Below are positions 1-5,174 of a stretch of DNA of 6,840 nt, piece after piece. The DNA comes from Fidelibacterota bacterium (GTDB lineage Bacteria; Fidelibacterota; UBA2242). Every line of letters begins with the position of its first letter. Positions within the stretch are counted from its first letter, which is position 1. Below the pieces are notes generated by a model. It saw only the letters and a list, made by a program, of their open reading frames with translations, did no database searches and was not told the origin of the DNA. The stretch is from positions 1-6,840 of the forward strand of contig JAUSPJ010000374.1 in NCBI GenBank assembly GCA_030655795.1, written 5' to 3'. A program made the translations under genes and the position numbers.

Positions 1-1
1 G

Positions 2-34
2 GGAGTTGGAAATTCATGGTATGAGGCGCATTAG
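2..34 (+). CDS. C-terminal end of an unidentified upstream gene (partial)
   Basis: Reading from base 2, ten codons stay open (GVGNSWYEAH) and end at TAG 32-34, whose last G is the first base of the next gene's GTG start. Seen: a GAGG SD at 23-26 lies inside this reading frame, the same arrangement as at the next junction, where the gene ends in DEAY. That supports this frame over the alternative in frame 1, which ends GSWKFMV at TGA 22-24. Too little protein is present to name a product. It is probably part of the same ABC operon. Confidence 0.45.
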   Translation, partial: GVGNSWYEAH

Positions 35-957
35 TGGAAGCATCAATTACATTAAAGAATGTCAGTAAGCATTTTAAGAAAAAATATGTACTTAGCGGAT
101 TAAGTATCGGTATCGAAAAGGGCTCGACGTTTGCAATTATCGGGCGGAACGGCGCCGGTAAATCGACACTGCTACGGATAATGTCAACCATCATGAAACC
201 CGATAACGGAACTGTGTATATTGACGGTAAAGACATTTCACAATATATAAAAGACGTCAAAAAAATCGTTGCCTATTTGCCGGATCATGATATTCATGAT
301 CCGTGGCTATCCGGGATAGAAAACCTGCAAAAACGGGCGGCCTATCTTGGCATCAGCAATGATGAGTTCCAAAAGTCAGTCATGCCTCTTGTCAAGATGT
401 TCAAACTGGAAAAAGAATTGACGGAATTTCCGGTCACCTATTCGAGAGGGGTAAAACGCCGGCTGGACATTGTGCAGGTTTTGATGGGGAATCCGGAAGT
501 AATTATTCTGGATGAGCCGACGATGGGGCTGGACTATTTTTCCCGCTCGATTTTGATTCAGTATATTCTTAATCATAAAGGGAAAAAGACATTCGTGCTG
601 TCGTCAAATGAATTTTCCGAAATTCAGACCATTGCCGACCGCTGGATTGTACTCGATCATGGCAAGATTCGCTTTGACGGTACTCTGGAAAATATGGTTG
701 CGCAAATAGAGTTGCCCTTTTTTGGAAATATTGAGTTTCGGCAGGGAGGATATCAATTAATTAAAACTTTGCAGCACGTCAAGGAAATCAAAGAAGTCCG
801 CGATCTCGGAAAGACGATTCAGATAGTTACCGGCAATGTCCTGGATTTTGTCACTGTGCTAAAGAAGTTAAATCTGGACGATGTCATTTCCATCTCCGGC
901 AGCTCGATTCATATTGAGGAATTTTTGGACCAACTAAAAACTGATGAGGCATACTAA
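34..957 (+). CDS. ABC-2 type exporter, ATP-binding protein
   Basis: Cytoplasmic ATPase subunit of an ABC transporter, 307 aa. Domains: nucleotide-binding domain about 5-225, then a C-terminal extension of about 80 residues (230-307), as in drug/polysaccharide ABC-2 exporters. Visible motifs: Walker A GRNGAGKST (37-45), Walker B VIILDEPTMGLD (156-167) with catalytic Glu161, and a degenerate signature YSRGVKRRL (136-144), common in this subgroup. Oddities: the Q-loop position is Asp84 (YLPD), and the H-loop histidine appears to be Asn192 (SSNEFSE where SSHxxxE is usual), so hydrolysis may be altered. The GTG start at 34 is chosen because GAGG at 23-26 sits 7 nt upstream and the start overlaps the previous stop by one base. 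The permease follows after a 1-nt gap. Substrate unknown. Certain as an ABC ATPase; direction of transport is inferred from the family. Confidence 0.93.
   Translation: MEASITLKNVSKHFKKKYVLSGLSIGIEKGSTFAIIGRNGAGKSTLLRIMSTIMKPDNGTVYIDGKDISQYIKDVKKIVAYLPDHDIHDPWLSGIENLQKRAAYLGISNDEFQKSVMPLVKMFKLEKELTEFPVTYSRGVKRRLDIVQVLMGNPEVIILDEPTMGLDYFSRSILIQYILNHKGKKTFVLSSNEFSEIQTIADRWIVLDHGKIRFDGTLENMVAQIELPFFGNIEFRQGGYQLIKTLQHVKEIKEVRDLGKTIQIVTGNVLDFVTVLKKLNLDDVISISGSSIHIEEFLDQLKTDEAY
946..949 (+). promoter_or_regulatory. Shine-Dalgarno site that fixes the permease start
   Basis: GAGG lies 9 nt before ATG 959. The alternative ATG at 944 overlaps this site and has no comparable SD, so 959 is preferred. The site is embedded in the last codons of the ATPase gene, implying translational coupling. 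Confidence 0.65.
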
Positions 958-958
958 T

Positions 959-1711
959 ATGAGAAATTTCATAGATATTTTACTATCAGAAATAAAGCCA
1001 AAACCAAAACGGGCCAGTATTGCCGTGGTCATAAATATATTATCCACGTTATTATTATACCTGGTATTCATGGTCGGGCTTGGACAACTTTTACCACGGA
1101 TCCTATTTATCGATTTAAATGATTGGATGTTTCCGGGGATTGTAGGATTTATCAGTGCAATCATTGCCTTTAATCTGGCGCTACAGGATTCATTTCACAC
1201 CAGCCGCGAAACCGGTTTAATTGACCAGATCCATTCTTCACCACTATTGACATATCAGATTTACATGCTAAAAAGTCTGGTCTATTTATTGAAATCCTTT
1301 GGGCATCTGTTCCTCAGCAGTATTGTTCTAATTATTGTCAGCGGTGTTCATGTCGGTTTTTTCAATCTGTTGGCATTCTGGTTGTACTTTCTTGTCGGGC
1401 TTCTATTTATTAATCAGTTTGGTCTGATCGTCGGAATCGTTGCTACAAATTTTAAAGTGCGCAGTGAATTTATAATTATTTTTGTGTCGGTAATATTTAT
1501 GGCCTGCGGTGTCATCATGCCTTCCGTTCAATATCCCGGAATTCTTGGCCAAATTATTCATTATTGCCCGGTTACGATACTGATTGAAGGCGGCAGAGAT
1601 ATTCTTGTTTATAATACATTAGGCAAATTTTACATGATTTACTTATTGCTGTTTTCTATTCTATCTTATTTTGCAGCATTTCTGACTTTCAAACAATGGA
1701 TATCTCGATGA
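959..1711 (+). CDS. ABC-2 type transporter permease
   Basis: Integral inner-membrane subunit of about 250 aa that partners the ATPase encoded just before it. From the sequence: a short basic N-terminus (residues 1-20, with KPKPKR), then about six hydrophobic segments, including one near 20-45, one near 58-78 (FPGIVGFISAIIAFNLALQD), and four more to the end, with a cytoplasmic-type charged loop (SRETGLIDQIHSSPL) between the second and third. This is the architecture of the DrrB/NodJ-like ABC2_membrane family. No large periplasmic domain is present. Start 959 is chosen for its SD at 946-949; a start at 944 would add five residues (MRHTN). The TGA stop overlaps the next gene's ATG (ATGA, 1708-1711). 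The cargo cannot be told from sequence. Confidence 0.9.
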   Translation: MRNFIDILLSEIKPKPKRASIAVVINILSTLLLYLVFMVGLGQLLPRILFIDLNDWMFPGIVGFISAIIAFNLALQDSFHTSRETGLIDQIHSSPLLTYQIYMLKSLVYLLKSFGHLFLSSIVLIIVSGVHVGFFNLLAFWLYFLVGLLFINQFGLIVGIVATNFKVRSEFIIIFVSVIFMACGVIMPSVQYPGILGQIIHYCPVTILIEGGRDILVYNTLGKFYMIYLLLFSILSYFAAFLTFKQWISR

Positions 1712-2166
1712 AGGCATACCTGGCTGGAGCTATTGAACATGCACCGGATAAAGGGAAAGCATGGCGGGCCGATTTAGCGGAATTCCTGCAAAAGGAATTT
1801 GGCCATGAGTCCTATAATCCGCATATCGAAGAACCCAAAATTCTGACACCTGAAAAACGCGAGCAGTTTCGATTTTTAAAAACTGAAAATTTGCCGGAAT
1901 TCCAGAAAATTGTCCGGAAACTTATCCGGAACGACATTCATTCGATCCTGACAGACATTGATTACGTCATCTGTCTTTGGGATGAACATGCTGAAAAAGG
2001 TGGGGGAACATACGGCGAACTGACATTTGCATTTTTTCATGGTATTCCGGTATACATGGTCACTACCAAGCCTCTCGAGCAAATCAGTGGCTGGATACTC
2101 GGATGCACGGCGGAATTTTTTAAGGATTTTGAGGAGTTGAAGGAATTTCTGCGGGAGAAGTATTGA
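1708..2166 (+). CDS. Nucleoside 2-deoxyribosyltransferase-like protein
   Basis: Cytoplasmic protein of 152 aa, the usual length for this fold. N-terminal beta strand and loop KAYLAGAIE (2-10) match the opening of the family. LTDIDYVICLWDEH (81-94) and GGGTYGELTFA (98-108) match the strand and the helix carrying the catalytic glutamate (Glu104), which in characterised members attacks C1' of the deoxyribose. Related folds hydrolyse or transfer N-glycosidic bonds of nucleosides or nucleotides; the true substrate here is unknown. ATG 1708 is preferred over ATG 1696 because it gives the classical ATGA overlap with the permease stop and begins right at the conserved strand; a weak GGA (1698-1700) precedes it. 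It is the last gene of the ABC operon before the insert, and its stop codon abuts the first 7-bp repeat. Confidence 0.78.
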   Translation: MKAYLAGAIEHAPDKGKAWRADLAEFLQKEFGHESYNPHIEEPKILTPEKREQFRFLKTENLPEFQKIVRKLIRNDIHSILTDIDYVICLWDEHAEKGGGTYGELTFAFFHGIPVYMVTTKPLEQISGWILGCTAEFFKDFEELKEFLREKY

Positions 2167-2248
2167 TACTTGATGGGAGTTACTGGATACTGGATGCTGG
2201 ATACTGGTTATTTGATATTGACTGATTGATGTTAATAATTGGATTTTG
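2165..2248 (+). repeat. 7-bp tandem repeat array, left arm (consensus GATACTG)
   Basis: Twelve consecutive 7-base units fit from 2165 to 2248 without a phase slip. The core at 2186-2206 is three near-perfect units (GATACTG, GATGCTG, GATACTG). Flanking units at 2165-2171, 2179-2185, 2214-2220 and 2242-2248 are recognisable variants; the rest are strongly diverged. The array begins within the stop codon of the deoxyribosyltransferase-like gene and ends at the base before the ATG (2249) of the four-helix-bundle reading frame. The right arm carries the same unit in reverse complement. Confidence 0.85.
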
Positions 2249-2626
2249 ATGAGTTATAAAAAATTAGAAATCTGGCAATTGGCGAGAGAGGTCGTAATTA
2301 TTATTCATAGGATGACTTTGGAGCATCTTCCAAAATTTGAATGTTATGAAGAAGGCAGCCAGATCCGCAGATCGGTAAAATCAATAAAATCAAATATTGT
2401 TGAAGGATACGGACGAAGATATTATTAAAATGAATTTATTCATTTTTTGACATATGCAATTTCATCAAATGACGAAACGATAGATCATTTGGAAACGCTA
2501 TATGAAACACAATCTTTAAAAGACGAAAAAATATATAATTCAATACATGAGCAGCTTGAAGTACTTGGGAAAGAGATAAATCTCTTTTTACAATCAGTTA
2601 TTAAAGGACATATTAGTGAACGATAA
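2249..2626 (+). pseudogene. Four helix bundle protein (S23/IVS family), interrupted by an in-frame stop
   Basis: The frame encodes a complete-length family member (125 codons plus terminal TAA 2624-2626) but has one premature TAA at 2426-2428. Before it: SYKKLEIWQLAREVV (first helix) and the family hallmark SQIRRSVKSIKSNIVEGYG, which normally continues RRRYKxEF. After the stop the same frame resumes with NEFIHFLTYAISSNDETIDH and further amphipathic helix to GHISER. The stop replaces what is usually Lys, consistent with one AAA to TAA change, and no frameshift is needed. As it stands only about 59 residues would be made (60 from TTG 2246), losing the last two helices. ATG 2249 is preferred, with a weak GGA at 2241-2243. 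Family function is not established; nucleic-acid binding is suspected from basic surfaces in homologues. A sequencing error at 2426 would be the alternative. Confidence 0.85.
2603..2608 (+). promoter_or_regulatory. Shine-Dalgarno site for alr, located inside the four-helix-bundle frame
   Basis: AAAGGA lies 7 nt before GTG 2616 and is the only good SD near an in-frame start of alanine racemase. In the other frame it encodes the Lys-Gly near the C-terminus of the four-helix-bundle protein, so it belongs to the inserted element. Confidence 0.7.
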
Positions 2627-3788
2627 TCCAGCATTCAGCATCCAGCATCCAGCATCCAATATCCAGTATCTAGCATCAAACAAGCCCTACACAGTCGCCG
2701 AAATTTACCTGGATCATCTGGTCTATAACCTGATGGAAATCCGGAAAAAAGTCGCTCCGGCTGAGGTAATGTGTGTCGTAAAGGCCGATGCTTATGGGCA
2801 TGGTGCGGTTGAAGTTACAAAACGTCTTGTCAAAGAAGGTGTCACCCATTTTGCTGTCGCCAGAGTGGCGGAGGCGATTGAATTGCGCAATGCCGGGATC
2901 ACTGACGATATCCTTATTTTTGGGAGTCTTTTTCCGGATGAAATTGAAACGGCAATCCAAAATAATATTCAGATTTCAATTACCGATGCCACTGATATTG
3001 ACAGGATTCGGGATATCGCCTTTCAAAATTCAATGCCCGTAAATGTACATTTGAATATCGATACCGGCATGGGACGGGTAGGGATTCCTTTTCATAATGC
3101 ACAAAACGCCATTATAAAAATTGCCAACATTGATCAGCTGAAACTGGAAGGGATCTACACTCATTTTGCAACTTCCGATGAACATGACAAGGAATATGCC
3201 GGTTTACAACTACATCGGTTTAATGATATTATTGGACAGATCATTGATCACTTGCACTATCGGCCGCTTCTTCATGCTGCCAATAGCGGAGCTATTCTTG
3301 ATCTGCCTGAAGCAAAATTTGACATGGTCCGGGCTGGTATTTCCCTGTACGGGCATTATCCAACGACTGAGACTTCCGAGTCAATTCCGTTAAAACAGGT
3401 GATGACGCTGAAAACCCATGTGGGGCTTGTACGTCGATTAGCCGCAGGGAGTTCAGTCAGTTACGGCCGTAAATTTATTGCGGAAAAGGAAACGTCTGTT
3501 GCCGTATTGCCGATCGGTTATGCTGACGGCATCCATAGGGCAATGACCAACAATGCTGATGTGTTAATCAACGGAAAATTATACCCGCTTGTAGGAACGT
3601 TAACTATGGACCAGATTATGGTGAATGTCGGTGACGATCCGGTGAATGTCGGCGACGCAGCCATTTTCTGGGGTGATACACCACTGGGTAAACTTCAGGC
3701 GACGAAAGTTGCTCATCGGATTGGTACAATTTCCTACGAACTGTGCTGCGCAATCACGAAGCGCGTGCCACGGATTTATATTGATTAA
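2616..3788 (+). CDS. alr: Alanine racemase with element-derived N-terminus
   Basis: PLP enzyme interconverting L- and D-alanine in the cytoplasm for peptidoglycan synthesis; 390 aa. TIM-barrel domain about 24-260: the PLP lysine is Lys56 in VVKADAYGHG, followed by NIDTGMGRVG (147-156) and phosphate/PLP contacts around VRAGISLYG (238-246). C-terminal beta domain: catalytic Tyr283 in SYGRKF, LPIGYADG (298-305), and the substrate-site MDQ (331-333). All key residues are present, so the enzyme should be active. Oddity: conserved similarity starts only at about residue 24 (YTVAEIYLD). Residues 5-21 are the translated 7-bp array (PAFSIQH, PASNIQY, LAS). No ATG/GTG/TTG occurs between GTG 2616 and Met40, which is too far inside the barrel to start, and a stop (TAA 2577) closes the frame upstream. 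It probably once followed the ABC operon directly. Its stop overlaps that of the opposing minus-strand gene. Confidence 0.95.
   Translation: MNDNPAFSIQHPASNIQYLASNKPYTVAEIYLDHLVYNLMEIRKKVAPAEVMCVVKADAYGHGAVEVTKRLVKEGVTHFAVARVAEAIELRNAGITDDILIFGSLFPDEIETAIQNNIQISITDATDIDRIRDIAFQNSMPVNVHLNIDTGMGRVGIPFHNAQNAIIKIANIDQLKLEGIYTHFATSDEHDKEYAGLQLHRFNDIIGQIIDHLHYRPLLHAANSGAILDLPEAKFDMVRAGISLYGHYPTTETSESIPLKQVMTLKTHVGLVRRLAAGSSVSYGRKFIAEKETSVAVLPIGYADGIHRAMTNNADVLINGKLYPLVGTLTMDQIMVNVGDDPVNVGDAAIFWGDTPLGKLQATKVAHRIGTISYELCCAITKRVPRIYID
2629..2677 (-). repeat. 7-bp tandem repeat array, right arm (CAGCATC on plus strand), inside alr
   Basis: Seven contiguous units on the plus strand: CAGCATT, then three exact CAGCATC at 2636-2656, then CAATATC, CAGTATC and TAGCATC to 2677. 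A diverged eighth unit (GATAATC) covers 2622-2628 over the four-helix-bundle stop codon. The reverse complement reads GATGCTG/GATACTG, the unit of the left arm, so the arms are inverted. The array is translated as part of the alr N-terminus. Confidence 0.88.
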
Positions 3789-3913
3789 CCGCATCCACTG
3801 CACTTATCACAATCGGATGTGGATGTCGTAACCTTCGTTTTATTTTCTTTGTAGAATTCAAACAGTGTGGGGAGCAGTTCAGTTTTCTCGGATTCCTGAA
3901 CATCGTTATTCAT
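3785..3913 (-). CDS. 42-aa protein with C-terminal tri-cysteine motif (ars operon)
   Basis: Small ORF read on the minus strand from ATG 3913 to TAA 3785: begins MNNDVQESEKTELLPTLFEF and ends DCDKCSGCG. Seen: a GGGAG SD 9 nt before the start, only 6 nt after the stop of the preceding small gene, and all three cysteines (35, 38, 41) within the last eight residues as CxxCxxCG. The N-terminal two thirds are acidic/amphipathic with no signal peptide. I do not recognise the family. Inference from context: three closely spaced thiols next to an ACR3 arsenite exporter could bind As(III), which prefers three sulfur ligands, or could dock a metal or redox partner. Its TAA overlaps the alr stop (3786-3788) tail to tail. 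Coding status is inferred from SD, spacing and motif. Confidence 0.68.
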   Translation of the reverse strand: MNNDVQESEKTELLPTLFEFYKENKTKVTTSTSDCDKCSGCG

Positions 3914-3919
3914 CGTTAC

Positions 3920-4066
3920 TTACTCCCACATCATCTTGGCGATTTCTTCATCATTTTCCGGGAATGAGATCAATGTGCCAAATACACAGTCGTCAAGCCC
4001 CAGCAGATGATACTCATTTCCATTAATCGTCAACAGGAATTCTTTTTTTTCACAATGATATGCCAT
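3920..4066 (-). CDS. 48-aa small protein of unknown function (ars operon)
   Basis: Minus-strand ORF from ATG 4066 to TAA 3920: MAYHCEKKEFLLTINGNEYH, continuing with a hydrophobic strand-like LLGLDDCVFGTLISF and an acidic tail ending AKMMWE. A clear SD, AAGGTG (4078-4073), lies 6 nt before the ATG, and the gene begins 19 nt after the ACR3 stop. Two cysteines (5 and 27) are present. The alternating pattern suggests a small beta-rich fold, and no membrane segment or signal is obvious. I do not recognise it. Position between the arsenite exporter and the tri-cysteine mini-protein suggests a shared role in the same operon, but no function can be assigned from sequence alone. Confidence 0.68.
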   Translation of the reverse strand: MAYHCEKKEFLLTINGNEYHLLGLDDCVFGTLISFPENDEEIAKMMWE

Positions 4067-4085
4067 ATAAATCACCTTATATTTC

Positions 4086-5165
4086 TCAAATATTTACACT
4101 AAACAGATGACGATATTTTTTACTGACGGATACCAGCATCAGCATCACCGGGACTTCGATTAATACGCCAACCACGGTTGCCAGGGCAGCGCCGGATGAC
4201 AGTCCGAACAGCATTGTTGCCGTAGCTATCGCCACTTCAAAATGATTGGAGGCGCCGATCATCGAAGCCGGTGCGGCATCTTCATAGCGAAGTTTCAGCA
4301 AGCGAGACAACACGAAATAGCCAATACCGTAGATAAAAACAGTCTGGATAAACAGCGGCACCGCAATCCAGAAAATCGTCAGTGGATTCTGCACGATAAT
4401 TTCGCCTTTGAATGAAAATAGCAGAATCAGAGTAATGAGCAGCGCGCCAATGCTGACTGGCGTCAGATAGTGGACAAATTTTTCGTTAAACCAGTTTAAT
4501 CCCTTGGATTTGATGATCCATTTCCGCGAGAAATATCCGGCGATCAGAGGAAGGGCAACGTAAATTCCAACTGAAAACAGAATCGTCTGCCAGGGAATCG
4601 GCATGGCATTCACACCAAGCAAAAATCCTCCCAGCGGGGCATAGAGGACCAGCATAGTCAGCGAATTGATAGCCACCATGACCAGCGTCAGTCCGTCATT
4701 ACCTTTCGCCAGATAACTCCACATCAGCACCATTGCGGTACAGGGTGCGATGCCGAGCAGGATAGCGCCGGAAATGTAGCTGCGCCAGAGTTCGACTTCC
4801 TGCTCGGTTTTGATAATTTCGGTGCCCGGCAGAAATTTTCTGAACAGAACTCCCAGAAAAAGGTAGGCAAAAAGGTACATTGTAAACGGTTTAATCGCCC
4901 AGTTTACAACAAGCGTCATCAACACCGGTTTGGGTGTTTTAGCGGCTTTGACCACTTCGGCGAAATCAATTTTTACCATAATTGGATACATCATGAAAAA
5001 CAGGCAAATTGCGATGGGAATTGAAACCTGATAAAGAGACATCGCATCAAGGTTAATAGCAATTCCGGGAGCGATCTTGCCCAGAATAATGCCACCGGCT
5101 ATGCATAGCAGGACCCAGAGTGTCAGGTATTTTTCAAAAATATTCAGACGTTTTTCTGCAACCAT
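4086..5165 (-). CDS. acr3: ACR3-family arsenite efflux permease
   Basis: Inner-membrane exporter of As(III), 359 aa, full length for the family, with about ten hydrophobic segments. Diagnostic features: the conserved cysteine of the fourth helix region, Cys142 in GIAPCTAMVLMWSYLAKGN; GASNHFEVAIATATMLFGLS (304-323); and Glu337 in LATVVGVLIEVPVML, matching the functionally important Cys and Glu of characterised ACR3 proteins. Start ATG 5165 is supported by GAGGT six bases upstream; that SD overlaps the TGA stop of the CcdA-like gene (9-nt gap), implying coupling. It is the surest functional anchor of the operon: arsenite produced inside the cell or taken up is driven out by the membrane potential. 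No ArsA-type ATPase and no ArsR regulator are in the window. Confidence 0.96.
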   Translation of the reverse strand: MVAEKRLNIFEKYLTLWVLLCIAGGIILGKIAPGIAINLDAMSLYQVSIPIAICLFFMMYPIMVKIDFAEVVKAAKTPKPVLMTLVVNWAIKPFTMYLFAYLFLGVLFRKFLPGTEIIKTEQEVELWRSYISGAILLGIAPCTAMVLMWSYLAKGNDGLTLVMVAINSLTMLVLYAPLGGFLLGVNAMPIPWQTILFSVGIYVALPLIAGYFSRKWIIKSKGLNWFNEKFVHYLTPVSIGALLITLILLFSFKGEIIVQNPLTIFWIAVPLFIQTVFIYGIGYFVLSRLLKLRYEDAAPASMIGASNHFEVAIATATMLFGLSSGAALATVVGVLIEVPVMLMLVSVSKKYRHLFSVNI

Positions 5166-5174
5166 GAATTGACC

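Larger units (their letters stand above)
2165..2677 (+). mobile_element. Repeat-flanked four-helix-bundle (IVS/S23-like) element
   Basis: Composite of left 7-bp array (2165-2248), four-helix-bundle reading frame (2249-2626) and right array in inverted orientation (to 2677). Seen: the arrays abut the reading frame on both sides, the interior is AT-rich (about one third GC by eye over 2281-2580, against nearly half in alr), and the unit sits between two otherwise tightly packed genes. Known: this protein family is encoded in intervening sequences of 23S rRNA genes in some bacteria and as stand-alone genes; the Avd accessory protein of diversity-generating retroelements has the same fold. Inferred: the block was inserted as a unit. 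No transposase, reverse transcriptase or clear target-site duplication is visible, so the mechanism is unknown and 'mobile' is a hypothesis. Confidence 0.6.

Noticed and set aside
1696..1707. ATG 1696 as start of the deoxyribosyltransferase-like gene
   Set aside because: It would add only MDIS before the conserved MKAYLAG and lacks a better SD; ATG 1708 gives the typical ATGA overlap.
2186..2206. Short direct repeats suggesting a CRISPR array
   Set aside because: Units are 7 bases and contiguous with no unique spacers; this is a tandem satellite, not CRISPR.
2212..2239. TTGATA - 16 bp - AATAAT as a sigma-70 promoter for the four-helix-bundle gene
   Set aside because: It lies within the degenerate AT-rich repeat array, where such matches arise by chance, and the implied start would be almost at the ATG.
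2430..2450. Re-initiation at ATG 2430 to rescue the second half of the four-helix-bundle protein
   Set aside because: That ATG is in a different frame and stops after six codons.
2165..2677. Diversity-generating retroelement with Avd
   Set aside because: The four-helix-bundle fold resembles Avd, but no reverse transcriptase, template repeat or adenine-mutated variable repeat is present in the window.
2165..2677. 23S rRNA intervening sequence in its usual rRNA context
   Set aside because: Flanks are protein-coding genes (deoxyribosyltransferase-like and alr), with no rRNA sequence on either side.
3792..3825. CATCCAC...GTGGATG inverted repeat followed by T-rich sequence as a terminator for alr
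   Set aside because: Only a 7-bp stem with a 20-nt loop, no adjacent T-run, and both arms are explained by codons of the 42-aa gene on the other strand.
3646..3831. Plus-strand 61-aa reading frame across the alr end
   Set aside because: Out-of-frame shadow of alr and of the minus-strand 42-aa gene, with no SD and no recognisable composition.
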